A stretch of DNA of 64,000 nt from Gracilimonas sp. (GTDB lineage Bacteria; Bacteroidota; Rhodothermia; Balneolales; Balneolaceae): contig NZ_JAEPPI010000001.1 of assembly GCF_017641085.1 (NCBI RefSeq), positions 806,001-870,000 of the forward strand, in the 5' to 3' direction. Made by a program: the position numbers and the translations under genes. Position 1 is the stretch's first letter. The number at the start of each line of letters is the position of its first letter. The notes below the pieces were generated by a model, which was not told where the DNA came from, ran no database searches, and saw nothing but the letters and a program-made list of their open reading frames with translations. This document shows, piece by piece, positions 46,853 to 56,214 of this stretch.

Positions 46853-47917
46853 TTATCGGGTTGGGTACCAAATGAATTCGCCTTGCTTGTCGATGTATCC
46901 ATACCGGATGTTGTCATCGTTACCAATTTGAACGCGGGCAATACCATTGATAAAGCTTTCGGCCTGATCAAAAGGTTCGGTTATGGAAATGAGCTTGCTG
47001 CTTTTGTTCAGGTAAAACCAGTCGTTATTCAGCCGTATGGCCGCCATGTTTTCGGAGAATGGTTTTACTTCAGCGAACTGGGGCTCGATTACAATTTCTT
47101 CGTCTTTATTGATGAAGCCGATATAATCTCCGTCTCTGAACCAAGCCAATCCCTGTGAAAAGCGTCCGGCTTCTTCAAATTTAGGGGTGATTTCAGGGCT
47201 TCCGGATTTATTGATGAATCCCCATCCTTCCGCCGTTTCGATGGGGGCAAGGCCATCTACAAACTCTCCCGCCGTAGAAATCTGGAAGGTGGGATTGATG
47301 CTTTCATTGCCTTCTTCATCAATGTAAATCCAGCCGTTAAAGGTTTCCACAGCCGCCAGTCCGTTAGAAAAAGGACGGGCATCGCTGTACTGCGGCTCCA
47401 CAAGAACACTGCCATCGGAATTGATATATCCCCAAAGTCCGTCTATGCGAACGGCCGCTTTCCCTTCAGAAATGGGCTGGGCAAAATCGTACTGAGCTTC
47501 GATTACAAAATTGCCGGTTTCGTCGATAAAACCATACAACTGTCCCGGTAGCTGAACGGGAGCAAGGCCGTCTTGAAAATCACCGGCACTGGTGAATTGA
47601 GCCTCTATTACCAACTTGGCAGGATGGGATTGCACATATCCCCAAAGAGTACCTTCTCGTATCGCAGCGAGTCCGTCAGACACATCTCTGGCGAAATCGA
47701 ACCGGGGTTCCATAACGATGTTACCTGAGGTTGAAATAAATCCCCATTCTCCGTTCAACAATACGGGGTGAATGGTTTTCTGATTGTCATTATCGTCATC
47801 ATTTCCGACTACTGAATCCGCCAGGTCACAACCGGTCATCAACACAATGCCAAACAAGGCGATAAGCAGCAGCGAAAGTAATTTGGGCTTCAATTGTTGT
47901 TTTGCTGAATAGGTCAT
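46853..47917 (-). CDS. WG-repeat lipoprotein (first copy)
   Basis: 354 residues. Lipoprotein signal (FGIVLMTGCDLADSVVGNDDDND), then about seven WG repeats (WGFISTSGNIVMEPRFDFA, WGYINSDGSVLVEPQYSDA, WGFINKSGSPEITPKFEEA). The C-terminus YGYIDKQGEFIWYPTR matches its downstream paralogue. Its ATG overlaps the TGA of the DUF1501 gene (47914-47917), so the two are probably co-translated. Confidence 0.9.
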   Translation of the reverse strand: MTYSAKQQLKPKLLSLLLIALFGIVLMTGCDLADSVVGNDDDNDNQKTIHPVLLNGEWGFISTSGNIVMEPRFDFARDVSDGLAAIREGTLWGYVQSHPAKLVIEAQFTSAGDFQDGLAPVQLPGQLYGFIDETGNFVIEAQYDFAQPISEGKAAVRIDGLWGYINSDGSVLVEPQYSDARPFSNGLAAVETFNGWIYIDEEGNESINPTFQISTAGEFVDGLAPIETAEGWGFINKSGSPEITPKFEEAGRFSQGLAWFRDGDYIGFINKDEEIVIEPQFAEVKPFSENMAAIRLNNDWFYLNKSSKLISITEPFDQAESFINGIARVQIGNDDNIRYGYIDKQGEFIWYPTR

Positions 47918-49563
47918 TTGATTAAGGTCATTTTTTTGGTTTGAGTACCGGATGGTGTTTCAAGTTTATACAGGTAGGTACCGCTGGGCAGGTTGGCAGC
48001 ATCGAACTGGATGCTGTACTCTCCGGCTGATTTCCTTTCATTTATTATCGTTCGAATCAGGCTTCCCTTAATGTTATAAACACGAAGTTTTACATCAGCA
48101 GCTTTTGCCAGCGAGAACGAAAGGGTAGTGGTTGGGTTGAAAGGATTCGGGTAGTTCTGTTCCAGCTTAAATGATGTCGGGCCGTTACCTCTGCTGGTAA
48201 TTCCGGTAGGAACGGTAGCCGTAGAGTCCACAAAATCAAGCTTGTTAAAAGAGCCGTCAATTACAGCACCTGTTTCTTCATCGGCCAGGCCAAACCAGTC
48301 ATCCAGAATGGAAGTGTACACCGAACGGTAGTCGGTACTGAATACCGGGTCGCCCGAGTTATCTAAATTGGTTAGATCGGCGTGATTGCCGTAAAGGCCG
48401 CCATTAACCGGACCAAACACCATTACCGGGGCTGAAGAGCCATGATCGGTTCCATTGGATGAGTTTTCATCCAGCGTTCGGCCGAACTCGGAAAAAGTCA
48501 TAGTTAAAGCTTTATTCTGGAGATTATCACTTCCCAGATCCGCATAAAAAGCGTTCACGGAGTTGGCAATATCAGCCAGCAAGTTGGCATGGCCGCCGTC
48601 GGTTCCGCCCTGATTATTATGCGTATCAAAACCGCCTTTGGAAACCAGGAAAAGCTTGGTATTTAACCCGCCACGGATTAATCGTGCTACCACCGCCAGA
48701 CTCTGGGCAAGGGATGAGTTTGGGTACTGCCCCATATTGGATGCATTGTCTGCCGCTTCCTGAATAGATTCGAGATACTTGAAGGAGGAATTGGCAATTT
48801 TACGGGCAAAGGAAAGTGAATCACCAAAATCGTTAGAAGGCACGTTGTTTTCATCATAAAAACCGCCCTGCTCAAGGAATTGGGTAAACTGACTGGCACC
48901 GCCAAAGGTAACGCCCAGATTTCCGAATTCACTCTGGAAAAGGGTAGCAGAACCTCCAATGCGGACACCCAACGGGAATTCGGGAGGATTCATGATAAAA
49001 TCAGGGTTGTCTTCCACCAGAAATCGTCCGGCCCAGCCGGTATTCTCCACATCGCTGCTGCCACTACCGGTGGTCCAGATATCGGTTGCCCGGGCGTGGG
49101 AGCGGTTGGTGTTCGAATAACCCACATTATTGATTACGGCCATATTGCCATCACCCCAAAACGGCTGAAGGTTGCTCATGGCAGGGTGCATTCCGATATC
49201 ATCGCTCAGCAGAATAGAGTCCTGCTTACGGATGCCGATTGTGGGACGTTTCTGGTAATAAATATCATTCTCGACCGGGATAATGGTGTTCAGTCCGTCA
49301 TTTCCTCCGCTTAGTTGAATTAACACGAGTACGCGGTCATTATCGGCTCGGGATAAGCGGTTAAAAAACTTGGAACGGGCAAAGGTACTCACCGGCATTC
49401 CTCCCAACATCATAGACGAACCAATGGCGCCAAATCCCAGCGTACTCAGGAAACTTCGCCGGCTCCAGCTCTCATGATCATGTTTGTGAGCTTCCTTGTC
49501 TTCAAGGCTGGCTCCTTTACGTTCGTGGGATAACTTTGGATTATGATGATCGTTCTTACACAT
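47914..49563 (-). CDS. DUF1501 protein with Tat signal and C-terminal sorting domain
   Basis: 549 residues. A twin-arginine signal (SWSRRSFLSTLGFGAIGSSM) is followed by the DUF1501 sulfatase-like fold (VLVLIQLSGGNDGLNTIIP, GMHPAMSNLQPFW, FLVSKGGFDTHNNQGG, TFSEFGRTLDENSSNGTDHG). The C-terminus is a type A sorting domain (NYPNPFNPTTTLSFSL, ending TKKMTLIK). DUF1501 proteins regularly sit beside DUF1800, as here. Function is not established. The combination of Tat export and sorting domain is notable. Confidence 0.93.
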   Translation of the reverse strand: MCKNDHHNPKLSHERKGASLEDKEAHKHDHESWSRRSFLSTLGFGAIGSSMMLGGMPVSTFARSKFFNRLSRADNDRVLVLIQLSGGNDGLNTIIPVENDIYYQKRPTIGIRKQDSILLSDDIGMHPAMSNLQPFWGDGNMAVINNVGYSNTNRSHARATDIWTTGSGSSDVENTGWAGRFLVEDNPDFIMNPPEFPLGVRIGGSATLFQSEFGNLGVTFGGASQFTQFLEQGGFYDENNVPSNDFGDSLSFARKIANSSFKYLESIQEAADNASNMGQYPNSSLAQSLAVVARLIRGGLNTKLFLVSKGGFDTHNNQGGTDGGHANLLADIANSVNAFYADLGSDNLQNKALTMTFSEFGRTLDENSSNGTDHGSSAPVMVFGPVNGGLYGNHADLTNLDNSGDPVFSTDYRSVYTSILDDWFGLADEETGAVIDGSFNKLDFVDSTATVPTGITSRGNGPTSFKLEQNYPNPFNPTTTLSFSLAKAADVKLRVYNIKGSLIRTIINERKSAGEYSIQFDAANLPSGTYLYKLETPSGTQTKKMTLIK

Positions 49564-49585
49564 GCTTCTTGACGATTATTTGAAA

Positions 49586-51220
49586 TTAAATGAGCTGGTA
49601 GGCCGGTAGTTGCTGCAAATAGGAAATGTATTGCCGGATGGCCTCGGCAAAGGTCTCTTCGTAGTAAAGGTTTCCATCTTGGTCGCTGTTTGCAGTGAAT
49701 TCGTACCAGGGAATGGTGCCCAATAGTATTTTGGTCAGGTTTATTTTGTACTCGGGGAACGAGTCAAAACCTGCAACATTGGAACTGGGGTGAAGGGCCG
49801 GATTGCCGGCAAAATCTTCATCGATTTTTCGAACGCCTACAGTATCAAGTGGGGGCGCCAATAAATGTTCGGCCAGGTCTTCAGCCAGTGTAAATGGATT
49901 TGACGGGTCTGATATTTTCTCAGCCAGCCGGATGGGATTGTACCGGTTGCCGGCGTTGTCGTATCCGTAAATAATATCGGTGAGGTTATCCCAGCGCGAT
50001 GGCATCAGGTTGGTGTTGAGCCAGGAATAATGCCCAGGTGTTCCGTCAGAATAGGGAGGATTGTAACCGGCCCATCCAAAAACGGTTTCGGGACGAAGAA
50101 GCTCCTCATTCAACTCCTGCATCCGCAGCCGTATGTATTCTTTCAGCTGAGAAGTAGGGGTGATTTCCAGCTCTCTCAGGTAACTGATAAAAACTTCGGT
50201 AGGACTCTTAATCCGGCAGCCGTAAAACCGCTCTTCATAAAAGTGAGCACTGCTCAGCAGCTTCTTCAGCACTTCACCGATATCAAAATTCTGGGCGATG
50301 CAATAATCGGCAAGGTCAGAAATAACCGTTTCGTTGGGTTGGGCGGAAACAAAGAACACGTACAGCTTCTTCGAGATAAAGTAGGCGACTTCCTGCTCTT
50401 TCTGGGAGAAAATCAGGTCGATAACAGTGTCCAAATCAAAATTACTGGCTACCCCGAAAATGGTTTTACTGGAACTGTCGAAACGGCTTTCATCAAAATA
50501 CCCGCTCAAAGTGGCATCATTTACCCGCCACCCGGTAACCGCCCGGGCTACTTCGGCCACATCACTTTCAGAATAATTATCGTTACCATCCTTGTCCTTG
50601 GGCCCGAGTGTAAAGAGCTCCATCAGCTCGCGGGCAAAATCTTCGTTAGGCTGGCCTTCACGGTTGTTATAGTTATTGAGGTAATACACCATAGCGGAGT
50701 TTTTGCTCATCCGTGTCACAAACTCCTTAAAGTTGCCAAAGCTGTATTCATGAAGCAGCTTCCAGTACTTATACATATGGCTTGCGTAACTGTCGCTGGC
50801 TTTATCGGGCAGGGCATTCATGTTGCTGTAAGAAACGGCAAAATGGTTGCTCCAGAACAATTTCATGCGTTCGCGCAGCCCGCCGTTATACATGGCATCC
50901 ATCCAGCGGAACTGAATATCATACACATCCTGAACATCCCCGGAATTGCTGTTACTGAACCATTGTGGGTCGTCTGGGAGGGGAGTGGAAATAGCGTTAT
51001 CAACGATGGCTTCTGCAGCATCTGTCGCGTTGCTAAAACTGCGCGCATAATTGAGGTTGTTAATCTTCAACCCAAGATGCGTGCGCCGCACCAAATGAGC
51101 AGCCTGAGTTTTACTCCAGGCTCCGGTATAAGCTTCCAGACCTGCCGCTTGTTGATTGCTATTATTCTTTGTTTTGACCGGGGACTCTCTCAAGCCCTCG
51201 TTGACCTCTTCACTAATCAT
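49586..51220 (-). CDS. DUF1800-domain protein
   Basis: 544 residues. Family signatures include HLVRRTHLGLKI, the WSNHFAVSYSNMN segment, NEDFARELMELFTLGPKDKDGNDNY and EVARAVTGWRV. It is the usual partner of DUF1501 and the first gene of the minus-strand unit DUF1800, DUF1501, WG, WG; the DUF1501 start is 22 bases beyond its stop. No clear signal peptide is seen from this start. Confidence 0.92.
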   Translation of the reverse strand: MISEEVNEGLRESPVKTKNNSNQQAAGLEAYTGAWSKTQAAHLVRRTHLGLKINNLNYARSFSNATDAAEAIVDNAISTPLPDDPQWFSNSNSGDVQDVYDIQFRWMDAMYNGGLRERMKLFWSNHFAVSYSNMNALPDKASDSYASHMYKYWKLLHEYSFGNFKEFVTRMSKNSAMVYYLNNYNNREGQPNEDFARELMELFTLGPKDKDGNDNYSESDVAEVARAVTGWRVNDATLSGYFDESRFDSSSKTIFGVASNFDLDTVIDLIFSQKEQEVAYFISKKLYVFFVSAQPNETVISDLADYCIAQNFDIGEVLKKLLSSAHFYEERFYGCRIKSPTEVFISYLRELEITPTSQLKEYIRLRMQELNEELLRPETVFGWAGYNPPYSDGTPGHYSWLNTNLMPSRWDNLTDIIYGYDNAGNRYNPIRLAEKISDPSNPFTLAEDLAEHLLAPPLDTVGVRKIDEDFAGNPALHPSSNVAGFDSFPEYKINLTKILLGTIPWYEFTANSDQDGNLYYEETFAEAIRQYISYLQQLPAYQLI

Positions 51221-51390
51221 ATGCTCCGAATTTTCGTCTCTTTTGTACCTATAAGAGAATGGGGAAGTGTTAAGTGTTACAAAATCGTTGCCACTTTTTT
51301 TATAGAGGCAAATTCTAAGAAGGTTCCCGATTTCTGCAATTGGATGGTTAACAATGATATCGGGATATTTTTGAGGTTGAAATAAATTTT

Positions 51391-51416
51391 AATCATTAAG
51401 AGAATACTTAATGATT
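51391..51416. promoter_or_regulatory. Perfect 10-bp inverted repeat between DUF1800 and ssb
   Basis: AATCATTAAG (51391-51400) and CTTAATGATT (51407-51416) are exact reverse complements with a 6-base spacer, in the divergent intergenic region. This geometry suits a dimeric regulator's operator, or a hairpin. No regulator is known. Confidence 0.45.
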
Positions 51417-51505
51417 GAGAAGGGTTTTTAAATTTTTTTGTAAGGAATTCTTCTGAACTAACTCTTACATTGCAAACAAAACAGCAAAAAAGAACAGGAT
51501 ACGTT

Positions 51506-51982
51506 ATGAGTTCACTTAATAAAGCAATGTTAATTGGAAATCTTGGTCAAGACCCTGAAGTACGGTACACACAGTCGAATACAGCCGTGGCTACATTAAG
51601 TATTGCCACCAGCGAGCGCTTTAAAGACAGCAACGGGGAATACCAGGAACGCACAGAATGGCACCGTGTGGTAGCATGGGGTAGAACAGCTGAAATCTGT
51701 CAGCAGTATTTGAGCAAAGGCTCCAAGGTTTATATTGAAGGTCCGATCCAAACCCGACAGTGGGAAGACAAAGACGGACAAAAGCGATACACTACCGAAA
51801 TCAAAGCTCTGCAAATGGTTATGTTAGACAGTCGCGGAAACTCCGGTGGTGGAAATCAGCCTCAGCAGCGGCCAAACCAAAACCAGAATCAGAACCAGAA
51901 TCAGGGTGGCGGCAAGCCAATGAGCAGCAATGTGGAATTGGACAGCAACTTTGATGATATGGACGACGATCTTCCATTCTAA
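51506..51982 (+). CDS. ssb: Single-stranded DNA-binding protein
   Basis: 158 residues from ATG 51506 ([21 protein letters not shown]); the frame is open to a TTG at 51470 but the OB-fold starts at the [31 protein letters not shown] is diagnostic. A Gln/Asn-rich linker leads to the acidic tip ending DDDLPF that recruits partner proteins. It is followed by a terminator and the gldE-like gene, a conserved Bacteroidota pairing. Confidence 0.97.
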   Translation: MSSLNKAMLIGNLGQDPEVRYTQSNTAVATLSIATSERFKDSNGEYQERTEWHRVVAWGRTAEICQQYLSKGSKVYIEGPIQTRQWEDKDGQKRYTTEIKALQMVMLDSRGNSGGGNQPQQRPNQNQNQNQNQGGGKPMSSNVELDSNFDDMDDDLPF

Positions 51983-52010
51983 ATCAACACAGTTTGTTGA
52001 GTTTTAAAAG

Positions 52011-52040
52011 CGACATGAGGAATTCTCGTGTCGTTTTTTT
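52011..52040 (+). terminator. Intrinsic terminator after ssb
   Basis: CGACATGAG (52011-52019) pairs with CTCGTGTCG (52025-52033) with one G-T wobble, followed by a T-run to about 52040. Confidence 0.88.
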
Positions 52041-52127
52041 ATTTATCGCTCAGTTTAGCTTAAAATCTTTTATTTTTGGGGATAGCGAAGGCATGCTTAC
52101 ATTTAATCAATCATAAATAAACAGTAA

Positions 52128-53519
52128 TTGGATACTATCGAAGATCCTTTCAGTTTGGTTCAAGATTCTCTTATCACGCTTAGTGAAAGTGCCGCTGCCA
52201 CAGCGCAAGCTTTAGATCCTGTGGTGTTAGGAATTGAGCTCCTCTTTTTATTCCTTGGATTGGCATTTTCGGCTGTATTCTCCGGTTCAGAAGTAGCCCT
52301 ATTTTCACTCTCGAACCGGATGCAAGATCTGAAGCAAGATGAGACTTTAGGCTCGGCCGACGACCGCATCATAAAAATGCTGGAAAAACCCCGGCGCCTG
52401 CTGGCTACCATTCTTATCGGAAATACCTTTGCCAATATTGTGGCTTCTGTTTTAGCGGCTGTTATCACCGGTGATATTGTGGCGGCGTACGGACTTTCAG
52501 AAGTGATTGTATATACTATTGAGGTGATTGTACTGACCTTCATGATTTTGATTCTGAGTGAAATCACCCCAAAGATTATCGCTATCAATAACCCGATTAA
52601 AGTTTCGCGGGGAAACAGTGCTTTTATTTACAGCTTGTTTATTCTGCTGAAGCCTTTCGCTAAATTGATCGCAGACAGTACCATCAGCCTCGAGCGCTAC
52701 CTTCCCAAGCCGGCCAGTAAAATGACTTCTGAAGACATTCGAACCATGGCAGAGGTTAGCGAGCAGGAAGGATCTATCAAAGAAGACGAGCGGGAGATTA
52801 TTGAGAACGTGATTGGGTTTGGGAACATCACCGTGCGGGAGATAATGACCTCCAGGGTGAATATTATAGCCGTGGCTTTGGATGAGTCGCTGCAGGATGT
52901 GCTCACCAAGATCCGGGAAAATGGACTTTCCCGAATGCCATTGTTTGAGAATGATCTGGATAACATTGTAGGAGTGCTCTACGCCAAAGATGTGCTTCCC
53001 TATCTAAATGCCGATGAAGAAGAGCCATCCCTGAACTGGAAAACTGTTTCAAGAAAAGCTCTTTTCATTCCAGCTACCAAGAAACTGGATGATCTGCTCC
53101 GCGATTTCCAGCAGGAAAAAACACATATTGCCATCGTGGTAGATGAGTATGGCGGAACCGAAGGGATCGTTACCATGGACGATATTCTGGAGGAGATTGT
53201 GGGTGATATAACCGACGACTCCGGTGACGAAGAAACCTTGTACACCCGTTTCAAAAGCGGGATCTATATTTTTGATGCCAAGATTGATCTGGATGATATG
53301 GAAGACATCCTGGAGTCGGAGGTAACTACCGATGAAGACGAATTTGAAACGCTGGGAGGTTTGATTTACCATCTCACCGAAAGCCTGCCGGTGGTGGGAG
53401 AACGCCTTACCTATAAAAACCTTGAGCTCACGGTTCACTCCGTAAAAAATAACCGGATCAAAAAGGTGAGAGTGAAAGTAGAAAGCCCTAAAGAAGTTCA
53501 AACACCTGCTGAATCGTAG
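52128..53519 (+). CDS. GldE-like CNNM/CBS/CorC transporter-associated protein
   Basis: 463 residues from a TTG (52128); no ATG is available near the N-terminus. CNNM membrane domain (FSAVFSGSEVALFSLSNRMQ), CBS pair (ITVREIMTSRVNIIAVALDE, then HIAIVVDEYGGTEGIVTMDDILEEIVGDI) and a C-terminal CorC_HlyC domain (EFETLGGLIYHLTESLPVVGERLTY). Position right after ssb matches gldE of gliding Bacteroidota. Gliding is not shown, so I leave the symbol empty. Confidence 0.92.
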   Translation: MDTIEDPFSLVQDSLITLSESAAATAQALDPVVLGIELLFLFLGLAFSAVFSGSEVALFSLSNRMQDLKQDETLGSADDRIIKMLEKPRRLLATILIGNTFANIVASVLAAVITGDIVAAYGLSEVIVYTIEVIVLTFMILILSEITPKIIAINNPIKVSRGNSAFIYSLFILLKPFAKLIADSTISLERYLPKPASKMTSEDIRTMAEVSEQEGSIKEDEREIIENVIGFGNITVREIMTSRVNIIAVALDESLQDVLTKIRENGLSRMPLFENDLDNIVGVLYAKDVLPYLNADEEEPSLNWKTVSRKALFIPATKKLDDLLRDFQQEKTHIAIVVDEYGGTEGIVTMDDILEEIVGDITDDSGDEETLYTRFKSGIYIFDAKIDLDDMEDILESEVTTDEDEFETLGGLIYHLTESLPVVGERLTYKNLELTVHSVKNNRIKKVRVKVESPKEVQTPAES

Positions 53520-53521
53520 TT

Positions 53522-54550
53522 ATGAGCCAGTCATTTTCCATTCAGGAAAATTTTAACCTTTCCGATTACAATACCATGGGCATAGCGGCAAAGGCCCGCT
53601 ATTTCTGCTCCGTTCAATCCGTAGAGGAATTACAAAGCCTTTTGGCTGATTCCCGTTTTCAGGATACTCCCAGGTTCATGATGGGTGGTGGAAGCAATGT
53701 GTTGTTCATCAGCGATTTTAAAGGACTGGTTATCCATGTGGACATTAAAGGGGTTTCCATTGATCGGGAGGATGAGGGAGAGGTAATCCTGAATGTGGGA
53801 GCCGGGGAAAACTGGCACGAACTGGTGGTGCATTGCGTGGAAAAAGGATGGGGCGGAATCGAGAATCTGTCCCTTATTCCCGGCTCCGTTGGTGCGGCTC
53901 CTATACAGAACATAGGAGCATATGGAGTTGAGCTGGAAGAAGTTTTTGAATCCCTGGAAGCGGTTGAAATAAAAACAGGAGAGTTGAAATCATTCACCAA
54001 AGAAGAATGCCGTTTTGGCTATCGCGACAGCTTATTTAAAAATGAGCTGAAAGGACTCTTTGTGATAACGGGTGTGAAATTGAGGCTTCAAAAATTACCG
54101 AAGGTAAATACCTCCTACCGTGCACTTTCCGAAAAGCTGGAAGAGAAGGGGATCAAGAGTCCATCCATAAAAGACATTAGCGAGGCGGTTATTGAGATCC
54201 GCAAAAGCAAGTTGCCCGATCCGGCTGAAATTGGGAATACCGGCAGCTTTTTTAAAAACCCGATGATTACCAAGAAGCAATTTGAGGAGCTGCAATCTCA
54301 ATTCCCGGATATTCCTTCATACCCTGCGGGGGAAAAGGTAAAAGTGCCGGCTGCGTGGCTGATCGATCAGTGCGGATGGAAGGGGAAACGTTTTGGTGAT
54401 GCCGGCGTTCATAAGATGCAGGCATTGGTTATTGTAAATTACGGGAATGCTACCGGAGAAGAGATATGGAATCTGGCACAAAAAATTCAGGTTTCAGTAA
54501 AAGATCGCTTTGGTGTTTCGCTGGCACCGGAAGTTAATATCGTTTCCTGA
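53522..54550 (+). CDS. murB: UDP-N-acetylenolpyruvoylglucosamine reductase
   Basis: 342 residues, type I MurB. FAD-binding MMGGGSNVLFISDFKGLVI, then GWGGIENLSLIPGSVGAAPIQNIGAYGVE, and the catalytic Ser/Glu region in GNTGSFFKNP and the final LAPEVNIV. It reduces enolpyruvyl-UDP-GlcNAc to UDP-MurNAc. It begins 2 bases after the gldE-like stop, so the two are likely co-transcribed. Confidence 0.96.
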   Translation: MSQSFSIQENFNLSDYNTMGIAAKARYFCSVQSVEELQSLLADSRFQDTPRFMMGGGSNVLFISDFKGLVIHVDIKGVSIDREDEGEVILNVGAGENWHELVVHCVEKGWGGIENLSLIPGSVGAAPIQNIGAYGVELEEVFESLEAVEIKTGELKSFTKEECRFGYRDSLFKNELKGLFVITGVKLRLQKLPKVNTSYRALSEKLEEKGIKSPSIKDISEAVIEIRKSKLPDPAEIGNTGSFFKNPMITKKQFEELQSQFPDIPSYPAGEKVKVPAAWLIDQCGWKGKRFGDAGVHKMQALVIVNYGNATGEEIWNLAQKIQVSVKDRFGVSLAPEVNIVS

Positions 54551-54617
54551 TCAGCTTCCGGGAAACATTGTGTGCTTACTTTTACTTAGATCTATTGAAA
54601 TAAAGAGTTAAATCATT

Positions 54618-56117
54618 ATGAAATTCATGAAAACAAGATCTTTTATAATCACGCTGCTGTTATCCTTCGCGGTAATTGGAAGCGGATGTGTGACCCTTGA
54701 GCAAAACCCCGTTTCAGGTAACAAACGCGCCTTCGGTTACAGTTGGGAAGAGGAAGAAAAGCTCGGGGCTAATGCAGATAAGGAAATTGTGGCCCAATAC
54801 GGACTCTATCAAAATGAAGAGCTATCGAATTATGTATCTGACCTTGGGCAGTCGTTGCTGGAAGTTAGTCACCTGAGAAGGGAAGACACTCCAAAGAAAT
54901 TTCGGGAAACCGAGTTTACTTTTCGGGTACTCGACAGCCCTGTGGTGAACGCTTTCGCTTTACCCGGCGGATATATATACGTGACTCGCGGACTTTTGGC
55001 GCACTTGAATAATGAAGCACAGCTTGCTGTTGTTTTAGGTCACGAGATTGGCCATGTAGCTGCCCGTCATGCATCTCAAAGAGCTGTCGAACAGCAAATC
55101 GGTCAAATAGCCATCATGGGAGGTGCTGTTTTAGGGGAATCGCTAGGTTATGATGGCGGGAGTATTCTTCAGTTGAGCAGCCAGACGGCCCAGCTTATGT
55201 TTTTGAAATATGGTAGAGATGATGAGCGCGAATCGGACGCCTTGGGTGTAGAGTATTCTGCGATGAAGAATTACAAAGCAGCTGAAGGAGCTGAGTTTTT
55301 CAACTCTCTGGAACGGATTTCAGAAAATCAGGGAGGGGGAGTTCCTACCTTGCTTTCCAGTCACCCCGATCCCGGTGAGCGGGAGAAAACCATCCCCGAG
55401 TTGGCTCAAAAATGGGAAGAACGCGGCTATGAGCAAACCATCCTGGATGATGAAGAGTTTTTGAATATGATCGAGGGCATGGTGTTTGGGAATAATCCTC
55501 GTCATGGTTTTGAGAGAAACGGAACCTTCTACCACCCCGACCTGAAGTTTCAATTTCCGGTTCCGGCGGGATTGCAAGTTTATAACCAACCGGCTGCAGT
55601 TATAATGGTGAATGAGGAGCAAACAGCCATCACTCAGTTTACCATCGATTCTGAAAGTAATTCAGCGGAAAGCTCGGTGAACTCATTTCTAAACAGAGAA
55701 GGAATTACCACGATCGATCAGTATCAATACACCGAAAATGGTCTGGACGGCTATCAGGCTTTTGCAACCGCTCTTGCTCAAGACAGTACCGAACTGCGGA
55801 TTCAGGTCACAGCCATTGAGTTTCAGGGGAATATTTACAACTTCCTGAGTTACACATCAGCTTCAGACTTCCCCATTTATGAAGCTCAGTTTGCTGCTAT
55901 ACCGGCCGGCTTCCGGGAGCTTAATGACGCCTCCATCTTGGGGATCGATCCCGTCAGAATTGATTTAAAGCCTGCGGCCCGAACTGCTCCTTTTGCAGAA
56001 TTCTTACCGGCCGACCTGCCCATGGATATCCAACCGCTGGATGTGGCGATCATCAATCAGGTGAAACAGGATGAAACGATCCAACAGGGGACGATCCTCA
56101 AAATTCCGGTTCAGTAA
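54618..56117 (+). CDS. M48-family metalloprotease lipoprotein
   Basis: 499 residues with a lipoprotein signal (FAVIGSGC). The zinc motif VVLGHEIGHVAARHASQRAV is at about 137-156; the third ligand is in DDERESDALGVEYSA. The N-terminal half resembles BepA/LoiP periplasmic proteases, while the C-terminal half (from about 290) has no catalytic signature and ends in a LysM-like IQQGTILKIPV. Probably outer-membrane quality control. Confidence 0.92.
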   Translation: MKFMKTRSFIITLLLSFAVIGSGCVTLEQNPVSGNKRAFGYSWEEEEKLGANADKEIVAQYGLYQNEELSNYVSDLGQSLLEVSHLRREDTPKKFRETEFTFRVLDSPVVNAFALPGGYIYVTRGLLAHLNNEAQLAVVLGHEIGHVAARHASQRAVEQQIGQIAIMGGAVLGESLGYDGGSILQLSSQTAQLMFLKYGRDDERESDALGVEYSAMKNYKAAEGAEFFNSLERISENQGGGVPTLLSSHPDPGEREKTIPELAQKWEERGYEQTILDDEEFLNMIEGMVFGNNPRHGFERNGTFYHPDLKFQFPVPAGLQVYNQPAAVIMVNEEQTAITQFTIDSESNSAESSVNSFLNREGITTIDQYQYTENGLDGYQAFATALAQDSTELRIQVTAIEFQGNIYNFLSYTSASDFPIYEAQFAAIPAGFRELNDASILGIDPVRIDLKPAARTAPFAEFLPADLPMDIQPLDVAIINQVKQDETIQQGTILKIPVQ

Positions 56118-56174
56118 CAATAATTTTAGAGTTTTTTGCCGGAATCCTTTTTTAAACCTGAAAAAGAAAAGCAT

Positions 56175-56182
56175 TATCTTTG
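56175..56182 (+). promoter_or_regulatory. -7 promoter box before purB
   Basis: TATCTTTG fits TAnnTTTG and lies 32 bases before the purB ATG. The -33 element is weak. Confidence 0.4.
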
Positions 56183-56214
56183 ACGGGTAATTTTCATTTC
56201 AAACAAACTATCGC

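Noticed and set aside
50030-51385. Long plus-strand frame of 451 codons over DUF1800
   Set aside because: It lies antisense across most of a well-supported DUF1800 gene whose frame carries conserved motifs; the opposite frame is a mirror artefact.
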